NCBI GenBank assembly: GCA_023300105.1
Contig: JALZWM010000067.1
Location: 1 to 41,926 of the forward strand
Origin: Hellea sp.
GTDB taxonomy: Bacteria; Pseudomonadota; Alphaproteobacteria; Caulobacterales; Maricaulaceae
DNA: 41,926 nucleotides
Reading direction: 5' to 3'
The notes beneath the pieces are model-generated. The model had not been told where the DNA came from. It saw only the letters and a program-made list of their open reading frames with translations, and did no database searches. The translations under genes were made by a program, and so were the position numbers. Of the stretch, positions 16,669-25,355 are shown one piece after another (the stretch's first letter is position 1; every line of letters starts with the position of its first letter).

Positions 16669-17085
16669 ATGAGCACCCTTAACGCACTCGACCCGACGCC
16701 CGAACAAATCAAAGCTTTCCTTGCAGGGAGTGAAGACGGTAAACCCGTCTTTATGCTCAATCTTTTAAAGTTCAAAAAGAAGGCCACTTATAAGGATGCC
16801 GAAAACATTTCAGGCCGCGAAGCCTATGCTCGCTATGCCGCCGCCTTGAGTAAAATGGTTGAAGGCCAAGTTGGGTTTGGCGCAGTCTTTGGCGGAAACA
16901 CAAATGCATGGATGATTGGCCAAGGAAAAGGAGAATGGGACGCTGTGGCTATCTTTACCTACCCCGATGCCAAAACCATGTTCGAGACTGTAAGTTCTGA
17001 CGCGTATAGAAAAATTCATAAACACCGCCGCGCAGGACTTGCTGGTCAGCTCTTAATATCATGTGATAATGAAGGCTTATTTTAA
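16669..17085 (+). CDS. DUF1330 family protein
   Basis: A 138-residue protein of the dimeric alpha-beta-barrel superfamily, DUF1330 type. The family-typical opening is KPVFMLNLLKFKKKA, followed by GREAYARYAAALSKM, then WDAVAIFTYPDAKTMFETVS and AYRKIHKHRRAGL. Relatives of this fold include heme-degrading monooxygenases and EthD-like proteins, but DUF1330 itself has no proven activity. It sits second in the operon, 24 bases after the SDR, and shares a TAATG junction with DUF2855 (stop and start overlap by one base), so the two are probably translated together. Confidence 0.85.
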   Translation: MSTLNALDPTPEQIKAFLAGSEDGKPVFMLNLLKFKKKATYKDAENISGREAYARYAAALSKMVEGQVGFGAVFGGNTNAWMIGQGKGEWDAVAIFTYPDAKTMFETVSSDAYRKIHKHRRAGLAGQLLISCDNEGLF

Positions 17086-18170
17086 TGACCCAAACACTTC
17101 TCGTAAATAGAACTGATTTTTCAGATATTGCCCTCGTCACAACAGATGACGGAGACCTTAAAGACGGATTCATCCGCACAAAAGTTGGGCCGTGGGCTCT
17201 CACCTCGAATAACATCACCTATATGGTAACAGGCGATATGATTGGATATTGGCATTTTTTCGAGCCTAAGCATTATGGAATCGATATGGTTGGTTTTGGA
17301 CGCATGCCTGTCTGGGGGTATGCCGAAGTTACAGAAACAAAATGCGAAGACGTTCCAGTAGGCACACTCATTTATGGTTTCTTCCCCATTACCCAATCAC
17401 TTGATATGAAGCCTGTGAAACTCACATCTATTGGATTTCAAGACGGCAAAGGGCACCGCACAAAATTGCATCCCGTATATAACAGCTACACATTTGTTAA
17501 CAAAGACCCCAGTTTTGTAGCCCACCGTGAGCTGCAGCCCGTCCTACGTCCGCTCTTCACAACTAGCTTTTTAATTGATGACTTCTTAGCGGATGAAAAC
17601 TTCTTTACCGCAGAGCAAGTGCTAATTTTATCAGCGTCTTCCAAGACGGCCATGGGCACAGCCTACTGCTTGAAGCAGCGCGGCAGTATTAAAGTCGCTG
17701 GACTAACCTCGGAAGGCAATAAAACTTTCACGCAAAAAACTGGCTTTTATGATGAGGTTTTCACCTATGACAACATCACTAACATGAACCCGGATGTCAA
17801 AACAGTTGTTGTGGACATGGCCGGGAACGGAACTGTTATGGGCACTGTTTATGAACACTTTGAAGAAAATATTGTTTACAACTGCATGGTTGGTAAATCT
17901 CATTGGAAAGGTTCGCCTCCAGTTACGCCGAAGCTTGGCGCGCCTGCAAAAATGTTTTTCGCACCTGACCGCGTAAAATTACGTGTAAAAGACTGGGGCG
18001 GCGAAGGCTTTGCTAAAAATCTTTCAGCTCGCTGGCTTCCTTTTTGCGACAATGCCCAAAATTGGCTCAATATTCAAAGCTCAGAACACGTGACTGATCT
18101 TCTTAAAGTCTATAAAGATTTTTTGGATGGGAAAACCAGCCCCGCCAAAGGCTATATGTTTAAAATTTAG
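17085..18170 (+). CDS. DUF2855 family protein
   Basis: A 361-residue protein matching DUF2855 in my recollection of the family: N-terminal GPWALTSNNITYMVTGDMIGYW, then FGRMPVWGYAEV, ILSASSKTAMGTAYCLKQRG and a closing ARWLPFCDNAQNWL. The middle (VLILSASSKTAMGTAYCLK and TVVVDMAGNG) looks like the Rossmann half of a medium-chain dehydrogenase/reductase, without visible zinc ligands. It may therefore be a zinc-free quinone-oxidoreductase-like enzyme, but no function is established. Its ATG overlaps the DUF1330 stop. The crotonase follows after nine bases. Confidence 0.8.
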   Translation: MTQTLLVNRTDFSDIALVTTDDGDLKDGFIRTKVGPWALTSNNITYMVTGDMIGYWHFFEPKHYGIDMVGFGRMPVWGYAEVTETKCEDVPVGTLIYGFFPITQSLDMKPVKLTSIGFQDGKGHRTKLHPVYNSYTFVNKDPSFVAHRELQPVLRPLFTTSFLIDDFLADENFFTAEQVLILSASSKTAMGTAYCLKQRGSIKVAGLTSEGNKTFTQKTGFYDEVFTYDNITNMNPDVKTVVVDMAGNGTVMGTVYEHFEENIVYNCMVGKSHWKGSPPVTPKLGAPAKMFFAPDRVKLRVKDWGGEGFAKNLSARWLPFCDNAQNWLNIQSSEHVTDLLKVYKDFLDGKTSPAKGYMFKI

Positions 18171-18179
18171 GAGCCTCTG

Positions 18180-19016
18180 ATGAGCTATAAATGTTTCGAC
18201 GTTTCAATTGCGGGCAACATCGCCCATATTGTACTCTCGCGTCCAGAGAAGCGCAACGCGATGTCGACTGAATTTTGGAAAGAACTTCCAGAAATCATTC
18301 GAGACATTGACGATAACTCCAAAGCCCGCGTCATTGTCATATCCTCGACAGGACCTGTTTTTTCAGCGGGTATTGATGTGGCAATGTTTAGCCAAGATAT
18401 TGGCTCTATCTCTGATAAAAACGATCCCGCTTATGGCGCGCATTTTTACAACAATAGTGTTACCCCCCTGCAAGATAGTTTTAATGCGATTGAACAATGC
18501 CGCATTCCAGTGATAACCGCAATCCAAGGCGGCTGTTACGGCGGCGGCGTGGACCTTATCACTGCTTGTGATATGCGTTACGGCACCGAGAATAGCTTTA
18601 TAACAATTTATGAAATTAATGTCGGCATGACTGCTGATGTCGGCACTTTCCCGCGTATCTTAAATCATATGCCAGAAGGCATTGTCCGTGAGCTCGCCTA
18701 TACAGGCCGTAAGATGGGCGCGCAGGAATGTAAGTCGCGCGGTTTATTTAATGAGGTTTACGCAGACCACGAAACAATGATGACAGAAGTCATGGGCCTT
18801 GCGGCAAACATCGCAACCAAACCACCCATGGCTGTTTATGGCTGCAAACGCATCATTACATATAGCCGCGATCACAGTACTGCCGATACGCTTGATAATA
18901 TTGCGGTTTGGAATATGTCCATGCTCATCCCAAGCGAGATGATGGAATCAATGGTAGCCGCCAAACAAAAACGTCCAGGGAAGTTTAAAGATCTGCCTAA
19001 AAAGATAGGATCGTAA
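18180..19016 (+). CDS. Crotonase-fold enzyme, delta3,5-delta2,4-dienoyl-CoA isomerase-like (ECH1-like)
   Basis: A 278-residue crotonase with LSRPEKRNAMS and FSAGIDVAMF (the CoA oxyanion hole region) and GGCYGGGVDLITACDMRY. In rat ECH1 the catalytic residues are Asp176, Glu196 and Asp204. Here Asp125, Glu145 and Asp153 occur in the same contexts (GGVDL, YEINVG, ADVGT) and with identical spacing of 20 and 8. This favours a dienoyl-CoA isomerase over a plain enoyl-CoA hydratase. GGAG lies five to eight bases before the ATG. As the last gene of the PadR-flanked operon, it suggests handling of unsaturated acyl-CoA intermediates. Confidence 0.9.
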   Translation: MSYKCFDVSIAGNIAHIVLSRPEKRNAMSTEFWKELPEIIRDIDDNSKARVIVISSTGPVFSAGIDVAMFSQDIGSISDKNDPAYGAHFYNNSVTPLQDSFNAIEQCRIPVITAIQGGCYGGGVDLITACDMRYGTENSFITIYEINVGMTADVGTFPRILNHMPEGIVRELAYTGRKMGAQECKSRGLFNEVYADHETMMTEVMGLAANIATKPPMAVYGCKRIITYSRDHSTADTLDNIAVWNMSMLIPSEMMESMVAAKQKRPGKFKDLPKKIGS

Positions 19017-19110
19017 CTACCCCTTGGCAAATTCTCCGTTTAGGCTATGTTGATTTTTAAATAAGGTTCTTCTACGCGAAGGACTATTGTGAACTGAAGA
19101 CCTAGGCTGG

Positions 19111-20217
19111 ATGATGAAATTATCGATTGAACGCGCCGCGCTTTTAAAAGCACTCGGACATGTCCAAAATGTTGTGGAACGCCGCAATACTATACCTATT
19201 TTGTCAAATGTGCTGATGAGTGCAGAAGACGGCAAAGTGACATTGGTCGCCACAGATCTTGATATTGAAATATCAGAAGACACAACCGCAGAGGTCAGTT
19301 CGCCGGGAAAAATCACAGCTCCCGCACATACTCTTTATGATATTGCGCGTAAATTACCTGATGGCGCGCAAGTCTCTCTACAGATTAACGCCGAAGACCG
19401 CCTTGATGTCGATGCAGGCCGCTCGCACTTTACGCTACCGCTACTGCCCTCTGGTGATTTTCCAAAAATGACGGCTGATGGTTTCACACATAATTTTATT
19501 CTCAAAGCTCCTGCTCTACGCAGACTTATTGATAAAACTCGCTTTGCCATTTCAACCGAAGAAACGCGCTACTACCTGAACGGCATTTATGTCCACGCAT
19601 ATGACGGCTTGCTACGCGCTGTCGCAACGGATGGTCACCGCTTAGCCTTAGCCGAAATGAAACTCCCTGCAGGCGCAGATGGGCTACCGGGTGTAATTAT
19701 TCCGCGTAAAACAATAGCTGAAATTCGCCGCCTCATAGACGGCGGTGATGGTGATGTTACGCTGTCAATCTCTGAAGCAAAAATTCGTTTCCAATATGGG
19801 TCAGCCGTTCTGACATCAAAACTCATAGACGGCACGTTCCCAGATTATGAGCGCGTCATTCCTAAAGGTAATGAAAAAGAGCTAACGATTGATAATAAAG
19901 TCTTCGCAGATGCTGTTGACCGTGTTGCCACAATCTCTGCCGAGAAATCTCGAAGTATCAAAATTTCGCTGACCCAAGATAACCTTGCCCTAACAGTCAA
20001 TAATCCTGAAAGCGGTAACGCCCATGAGGAATTAATGGTAGATTATAATGCGGATGCTTTAGAAATCGGCTTTAACGCAAAATATCTTTTGGACGTTGCA
20101 AGTCAAATCGAAGGCCGCGATGCGACATTCTTCTTGGACAGTCCTGCCTCTCCAGCTCTTGTTAAAGACGCTGAAGACCCTGGCGCTTTATTTGTCTTAA
20201 TGCCGCTACGCGTCTAA
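19111..20217 (+). CDS. dnaN: DNA polymerase III beta subunit (sliding clamp)
   Basis: A 368-residue three-domain clamp that forms a dimeric ring and tethers Pol III and other repair enzymes to DNA. Start MKLSIERAALLKALGHVQNVVERRNTIPIL and the C-terminal LFVLMPLRV are diagnostic, along with LNGIYVHAYDGLLRAVATDGHRLA in the central domain. Two ATGs in a row (19111, 19114) can start the protein, and 19114 gives the usual MKLSIER. recF follows after 19 bases, as in most bacteria. The usual dnaA upstream is missing: the neighbour here is the crotonase operon. Confidence 0.98.
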   Translation: MMKLSIERAALLKALGHVQNVVERRNTIPILSNVLMSAEDGKVTLVATDLDIEISEDTTAEVSSPGKITAPAHTLYDIARKLPDGAQVSLQINAEDRLDVDAGRSHFTLPLLPSGDFPKMTADGFTHNFILKAPALRRLIDKTRFAISTEETRYYLNGIYVHAYDGLLRAVATDGHRLALAEMKLPAGADGLPGVIIPRKTIAEIRRLIDGGDGDVTLSISEAKIRFQYGSAVLTSKLIDGTFPDYERVIPKGNEKELTIDNKVFADAVDRVATISAEKSRSIKISLTQDNLALTVNNPESGNAHEELMVDYNADALEIGFNAKYLLDVASQIEGRDATFFLDSPASPALVKDAEDPGALFVLMPLRV

Positions 20218-20236
20218 TCACACCTGCGCGGCCAAG

Positions 20237-21367
20237 ATGGTTTATATCTCGAGCTTGCGCCTAACTAATTTTCGCTCTTATAGCGCTCTTGATCTCTCAC
20301 TAACAGATAAACCCGTTGTGTTTTACGGCGCGAATGGTGCAGGCAAAACCAACCTCATGGAAGCCGTGTCTTTTCTATCGCCCGGACGTGGTTTACGACG
20401 TGCCCGTATGGAAGATTTAGCGCGACGCGAGAGCGGCATAGCCGCAGCGGCTTGGGGCGTAAATGCTATTATTCAGAGCACAGAAGATGACGACGTCCGT
20501 ATCTCAGTTGGCCAAGTCCCCGAACATCCTAAACGCCGCATCATTAGAATCGATGGGAAAAATACAACAGGCGCGCAACTCGGACAGCAGCTGACTTTAA
20601 TGTGGTTAACCCCTGCTCAAGACCGCTTGTTCACAGGGCCAGCCTCTGACCGCAGAAAATTTTTAGACCGCTTTTCTCTTATTCACTCCCCCTCCCATGG
20701 TATGTCGAGCTTACGTTATGAAAAAGCACGTTCAGAACGCAATCGCTTACTCTCGGACGGCATCACAGATAAAGGCTGGTTCGAGGCGCTAGAAAAAGAC
20801 ATGGCGCTCCACGGCGCTAATGTTGCACAGGCCCGCGCGCATACCGTTTCTCGCCTCATTGAAGAAATTGAGAGCCGCGCGGAGGATAAAGCTAATGATG
20901 TTTTTCCAAAGTCTATAGTCACTCTAGAAGGCGCCGCCGAAGAAAAATTTCAAAGCGGGTTAGATTTTTTTGATGTCGAAGATTTTATTCGTGGTGACCT
21001 CGCAAAAAATCGTTCCTTAGATCAACGCGCAGGACGGACACTACGCGGCATTCACCGCTCTGATTTACGCGTGCGGCACGCGGCCAAAGATATGCCGGCT
21101 GAAGATTGCTCGACGGGCGAACAAAAAGCGCTTTTAATTGGTCTTACCCTCGCACATGCACGCGCGCAGGCCGCCTTAAAGCCTATCCTTTTACTTGATG
21201 AAGTCGCCGCCCATCTGGATATTAACCGACGCGCAGCTTTGATTGAGGAATTAACGGCTCTCGGAACCCAACTCTTTATGACAGGCACAGACGCCTCACT
21301 ATTTGAGGCTTTTAAGGGACGGGCACAATGCTTTGAAGTTAGCGGCGGGACTATCTTAGAAAAGTAA
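20237..21367 (+). CDS. recF: DNA replication/repair protein RecF
   Basis: A 376-residue SMC-like ATPase that loads RecA at gapped DNA with RecO and RecR. Visible: LTNFRSYSALDLS, Walker A GANGAGKTNLME, LFTGPASDRRKFLDRF, a signature stretch CSTGEQKALLIGLTLAHA, and the Walker B LLLDEVAAHLD. It is the second gene of dnaN-recF. gyrB, often next, is absent. The gene ends in a 194-base convergent gap with hairpins, facing the UbiH-type gene. Confidence 0.97.
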   Translation: MVYISSLRLTNFRSYSALDLSLTDKPVVFYGANGAGKTNLMEAVSFLSPGRGLRRARMEDLARRESGIAAAAWGVNAIIQSTEDDDVRISVGQVPEHPKRRIIRIDGKNTTGAQLGQQLTLMWLTPAQDRLFTGPASDRRKFLDRFSLIHSPSHGMSSLRYEKARSERNRLLSDGITDKGWFEALEKDMALHGANVAQARAHTVSRLIEEIESRAEDKANDVFPKSIVTLEGAAEEKFQSGLDFFDVEDFIRGDLAKNRSLDQRAGRTLRGIHRSDLRVRHAAKDMPAEDCSTGEQKALLIGLTLAHARAQAALKPILLLDEVAAHLDINRRAALIEELTALGTQLFMTGTDASLFEAFKGRAQCFEVSGGTILEK

Positions 21368-21395
21368 TTGAGATAAGCTACCTAAAATTAAAGCA

Positions 21396-21419
21396 CCTCG
21401 TTATCCGAAGATAACGAGG
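21396..21419 (+). terminator. Hairpin CCTCGTTATC-CGAA-GATAACGAGG downstream of recF
   Basis: A perfect 10-bp stem with a CGAA tetraloop, 28 bases after the recF stop. No U-tract follows on either strand, so intrinsic termination is uncertain. It may be a Rho-region or RNA-stabilising hairpin. A second, smaller inverted repeat, TTAGGG-CCCACA-CCCTAA, lies at 21464-21481. The 194-base gap contains no visible gene. Confidence 0.45.
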
Positions 21420-21561
21420 CTACGATATCGAAACGGGGCGCAATGTCCGATACCGATTATGGGTTAGGGCCCACACCCTAAATCAATGGATAATATTTAT
21501 GGTTATACAGATGAACCTAAGTTGAACAGTACTTAAAAGCCAATGTTGCAAGGCTGCCTAA

Positions 21562-22767
21562 TTAATTAACTGCGCGTAGCAAACTCGGTAACTCCCCGAT
21601 TTGTCCCGACGCTTCTTTCATAAAGAAGGCTTTCGCCATATCGCTCCGGTTAACAACGGCAAGGCCAAGACGTCGCGCATGTCTTAGCGGAGCAATATTA
21701 TTCGAAAACAATCCATTAAGGATATCGGTGCTTAATGCGAGCATTTGGTTATCAAAATGTCGCCATGTGCTATATGCGCCCAAATTAGCGCCGCCAATAT
21801 CAAGACCAAGCGCGCGTGCTTGTGCAATTACATCAGCCAGAGCCGCCGCGTCGCGAAGTCCCATATTTAGTCCCTGCCCTGCAAGCGGATGAATAGCATG
21901 CGCGGCATCACCAACAAGAACTAACCGCGTATCCGTATAAGCTTCTGCCATTTGCAGGCTAAGCGGATAGGATTGGCGCGGCGCACAAAGTGTGATTGGT
22001 CCTAAAAAATCTCCCATACGACGAGCAAGCTCAGCAAGAAAAGCCTCTTCAGGAAGCGCAATGGCCGCTTCAATAGCGGCGACCTTATCAGACCAGACTA
22101 TACTCATGCGCCTTCCCGTTAGAGGCAAAAGCGCTAAAGGGCCGCCCTGGAAGAAAATTTGATGCGCCACACCGTAATGAGGACGTTCATGGGTAAATGT
22201 CGTCACCAAAGCCTTTTGTGAATAGTTGCGTTTGGAGATGTCGATGCCCGCCGATTTACGCAGTGTTGAATTTCGTCCGTCAGCCGCAACTAACAATGCC
22301 CCTGTAATTTGCGTTTTATCTTTAAGTGTGACTTTTACTTCCGCGCTAGCGCGATCTACCGTTACAAACTCTGAGGGGGCAATGAGGTCAATTTTATCTT
22401 CCTCCTCGATAGAGTCAACAAGCGCCAGTCGCAAAAGCTTATTTTCAATCATATAACTTGTCGGTCCGCCAACATTTTGGCTATCGAAATGTAGCGTCAA
22501 CGAAGAAACGTCTCCAACGCCGCCATCAGCAATCAACATATCTGTAATGGGTTGAATATTTTCTTTGATACGGCCAGCTACACCTAAAGTTTCCAGCATA
22601 TGGAGGCTACTCATGGCTACCGCTGATGCGCGTCCATCAGGCACGGTTGTCTTTGGATCAACAGCATCAATTAACGCAATAGAAGCGCCTTTATGCGCGC
22701 AAGCCAACGCTGTGGTGAGGCCAACAAGGCCTGCACCCACGATGATGATATCATAATTCGTTTTCAC
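21562..22767 (-). CDS. UbiH/UbiF/UbiL-family FAD-dependent aromatic hydroxylase
   Basis: A 401-residue flavoprotein monooxygenase of the ubiquinone biosynthesis family. It hydroxylates the aromatic ring of polyprenylated intermediates. Motifs: IIVGAGLVGLTTALA (FAD), LLVAADGRNSTLRK (the DG motif) and VLVGDAAHAIHPLAGQGLNMGLRD (the GD motif with the UbiH-type signature). Which ring position it modifies cannot be decided by eye. It is convergent with recF and divergent from ftsK. Confidence 0.94.
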   Translation of the reverse strand: MKTNYDIIIVGAGLVGLTTALACAHKGASIALIDAVDPKTTVPDGRASAVAMSSLHMLETLGVAGRIKENIQPITDMLIADGGVGDVSSLTLHFDSQNVGGPTSYMIENKLLRLALVDSIEEEDKIDLIAPSEFVTVDRASAEVKVTLKDKTQITGALLVAADGRNSTLRKSAGIDISKRNYSQKALVTTFTHERPHYGVAHQIFFQGGPLALLPLTGRRMSIVWSDKVAAIEAAIALPEEAFLAELARRMGDFLGPITLCAPRQSYPLSLQMAEAYTDTRLVLVGDAAHAIHPLAGQGLNMGLRDAAALADVIAQARALGLDIGGANLGAYSTWRHFDNQMLALSTDILNGLFSNNIAPLRHARRLGLAVVNRSDMAKAFFMKEASGQIGELPSLLRAVN

Positions 22768-22824
22768 CTGCGCAATATATAGGCTGCATAAAGTTTTGGC
22801 TATGAGACGTTTTTGCTATTTATT

Positions 22825-22843
22825 TAAATTTTCCTGAAATTTA
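22825..22843. promoter_or_regulatory. Palindrome TAAATTT-TCCTG-AAATTTA between ubiH-type and ftsK genes
   Basis: Perfect seven-base arms around a five-base centre in the 147-bp divergent promoter region. It may be an operator or a chance AT-rich palindrome. A nearby TTAACACCATATTTAC at 22854-22869 resembles the TTAA-N7-TTAA CtrA box with one mismatch, plausible for an alphaproteobacterial ftsK but weak. Confidence 0.3.
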
Positions 22844-22914
22844 TAAAGCCGTCTTAACACCATATTTACGTCCATTGTTCACATTCTCTTAACGAATAAT
22901 GAGATGAGGACACC

Positions 22915-25344
22915 ATGCCGCCTAGCGCCACTGCAACCGAATATGATGCCGGATATGCCCACGCTTTGATGGAGGACTTAAACATGTCCGCAGGCGGGGC
23001 TTTGAAACGCGCCCTCTTATCACTCTTCTTATGCGGGGTTGGAGCCATTATATTCATCTCAGTCATGTCTTATAACCCTTTTGATTCAACGGGGGATACG
23101 GCAGGAATTGGCCAAGTCCAAAATCTTTTGGGACGGCCCGGCGCAAACCTGTCTAATATCTTACTACAAATTTTAGGTTGGGGCAGTGCTTTAGCGGGCG
23201 GTTTAACGTTCTTTGCAGGAATACGCGGAATTTTCAGACCGCAACCTAAAACGTCAAAGCTTGACACTTTTACACGTTTTCTTCTCTGGCTTGGTATCGT
23301 CATTTTTGGAACGGCTACCCTATCCGCTTTCCCTATCCCCCAAAGCTGGCCCCTTGCTAGCGGTCTTGGAGGCTGGATTGGTGATGGTATCTATCTAAAC
23401 GTCAAAGGCGTGTTTGATCACTTCAACCTGCCGATTGCCGGTGTTGTCGTCGCTCTACTTACATTCATTGCCGCAGGATTTTGCTTAGGACGATTTCTGC
23501 GCATTGTCGCCAAAGATCTAGTGGATGTCATAGACGCTTTCGGACTTGTTTGGGCTTATATCCGTATGGGTATAGATAAGATGACCATCTTTTTCACTAA
23601 ATTATTCCACCGACTCTTCCGAAAGAACTATGTAGAACCGCTAAGATCATCAGACTCTATTGATAACCTTTACCGTGGTATTCCAGATGAACCAATAGCT
23701 ACCCCTAAACCACGTATTATCCGTTCTTCAAAAGCTGCCGCAGCAACCGTAGCCGTTGCAGCGGCCGCAACTACCACCGCGCCAAAGGTCGTTAAAAAAC
23801 GTAAGTCTAAATCTAAGAAAGCTGAGTTTAATTTCCCGGCAGGTTCAGACTTCATCTTGCCTGGTGTTGACCTTCTCAAAGTTCCACCGCCACGTTCAGC
23901 CATTACGGATGAAGGCGCGTTAATTCGAGCCTCCACTAACCTACATAAAGTTATGGGTGATTACGGTATTGAAGGTGAAATGGGCGCGGTTAGTCCCGGC
24001 CCTGTCGTGACTCTGTTTGAGTTTGAACCTGCGCCCGGCGTTAAGTCACAACGCGTTATCAACCTCTCTGATGATATCGCCCGTAACATGAGCGCGCAAT
24101 CCGCGCGGATTGCCGTTGTCCCTGGCCGTAACGCCATGGGTGTCGAGCTGCCGAACCGCCGCCGCGAAACAGTTTGGCTCCGTGATATGCTGAACTCTGA
24201 AACCTTCGTAAATTCCGAAGCCGCACTTCCGCTAATCCTCGGCGAAGACATTGGCGGCGTACCGTTTGTTACTGACCTTTCAAAGATGCCGCATTTGCTT
24301 ATCGCGGGTACGACGGGATCTGGTAAATCCGTTGGCGTCAACGCCATGATTCTCAGCTTGATGTATAAGCTGACGCCCGAAGAATGTAAGTTCATCATGA
24401 TTGACCCGAAGATGCTTGAACTGTCTGTTTATGACGGCGCCCCGCATTTGTTGGCCCCTGTTGTAACGGAACCAAAAAAGGCTGTTGTCGCGCTAAAATG
24501 GACCGTACGGGAAATGGAAGACCGTTACCGCAAAATGGCCAAGGTCGGCGTACGGAACATGGCCGGCTTTAACGAAAAAGTCGCAGAGTTCAAAGCTAGC
24601 GGCGAGACCCTCTCGCGCACAGTAATGACGGGTTACAATAAAGAGTCTGGTGAGCCAGAATATGAAACAGAAGAATTAGTATATGAACCAATGCCGTTTA
24701 TAGTCGTTATTATTGACGAAATGGCCGACCTTATGATGGTTGCCAAGAAAGATATCGAAGGCTCAGTCCAGCGCCTCGCGCAAATGGCGCGGGCGGCGGG
24801 TATTCATATGATTATGGCCACGCAGCGCCCGTCTGTAGATGTTATCACAGGGACAATTAAAGCCAACTTCCCCACGCGTATCTCTTTTCGTGTTGGGTCA
24901 AAAATTGATAGCCGTACGATCTTGGGCGAACAGGGCGGCGAACAGTTGCTAGGTAATGGCGACATGCTCTTTATGGGTACAGGCCGTCCGCGCCGTTTCC
25001 ATGGCCCCTTTGTATCTGATGCTGAAGTCGAAAAAATAGCTTCATTCGTCAAAGCACAAGGCGCGCCAAGTTACTTGGCTGATATCACAACAGAGCGCGA
25101 AGAAGGTCCAAGCGACGCTAAACTCGCAGGCGGTGGCAGTGACGGTAATTCCCTCTTTGACCAAGCCATTGCTATCGTGGCCCGTGACCGCAAAGCCTCA
25201 ACAAGCTACATCCAGCGTAAATTATCTATCGGCTATAACCGCGCCGCTGACCTGATTGAACGGATGGAAGATGAAGGCATGATCGGCCCAAGCGGGTCAG
25301 GCGGAAAACGCGAAATCTTTCTGCCTGAAGAGGCAGAGTTTTAG
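22915..25344 (+). CDS. ftsK: DNA translocase FtsK
   Basis: An 809-residue hexameric DNA pump at the division septum that segregates chromosome ends and activates XerCD at dif. The N-terminus has about four membrane helices within residues 30-210, followed by a short linker with an Ala/Thr-rich and Lys-rich tract (about 280-305). The motor has LLIAGTTGSGKSVGVN (Walker A, about 465) and FIVVIIDEMADLMM (Walker B, about 600), plus ATQRPSVDVITGTIKANFPTRI. The C-terminal gamma winged helix (about 745-809, STSYIQRKLSIGYNRAADLIE) reads KOPS sequences. GAGGA lies four bases before the ATG. The short linker is typical of alphaproteobacteria, unlike the very long one of E. coli. Confidence 0.98.
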   Translation: MPPSATATEYDAGYAHALMEDLNMSAGGALKRALLSLFLCGVGAIIFISVMSYNPFDSTGDTAGIGQVQNLLGRPGANLSNILLQILGWGSALAGGLTFFAGIRGIFRPQPKTSKLDTFTRFLLWLGIVIFGTATLSAFPIPQSWPLASGLGGWIGDGIYLNVKGVFDHFNLPIAGVVVALLTFIAAGFCLGRFLRIVAKDLVDVIDAFGLVWAYIRMGIDKMTIFFTKLFHRLFRKNYVEPLRSSDSIDNLYRGIPDEPIATPKPRIIRSSKAAAATVAVAAAATTTAPKVVKKRKSKSKKAEFNFPAGSDFILPGVDLLKVPPPRSAITDEGALIRASTNLHKVMGDYGIEGEMGAVSPGPVVTLFEFEPAPGVKSQRVINLSDDIARNMSAQSARIAVVPGRNAMGVELPNRRRETVWLRDMLNSETFVNSEAALPLILGEDIGGVPFVTDLSKMPHLLIAGTTGSGKSVGVNAMILSLMYKLTPEECKFIMIDPKMLELSVYDGAPHLLAPVVTEPKKAVVALKWTVREMEDRYRKMAKVGVRNMAGFNEKVAEFKASGETLSRTVMTGYNKESGEPEYETEELVYEPMPFIVVIIDEMADLMMVAKKDIEGSVQRLAQMARAAGIHMIMATQRPSVDVITGTIKANFPTRISFRVGSKIDSRTILGEQGGEQLLGNGDMLFMGTGRPRRFHGPFVSDAEVEKIASFVKAQGAPSYLADITTEREEGPSDAKLAGGGSDGNSLFDQAIAIVARDRKASTSYIQRKLSIGYNRAADLIERMEDEGMIGPSGSGGKREIFLPEEAEF

Positions 25345-25355
25345 GGTTTAATTCT

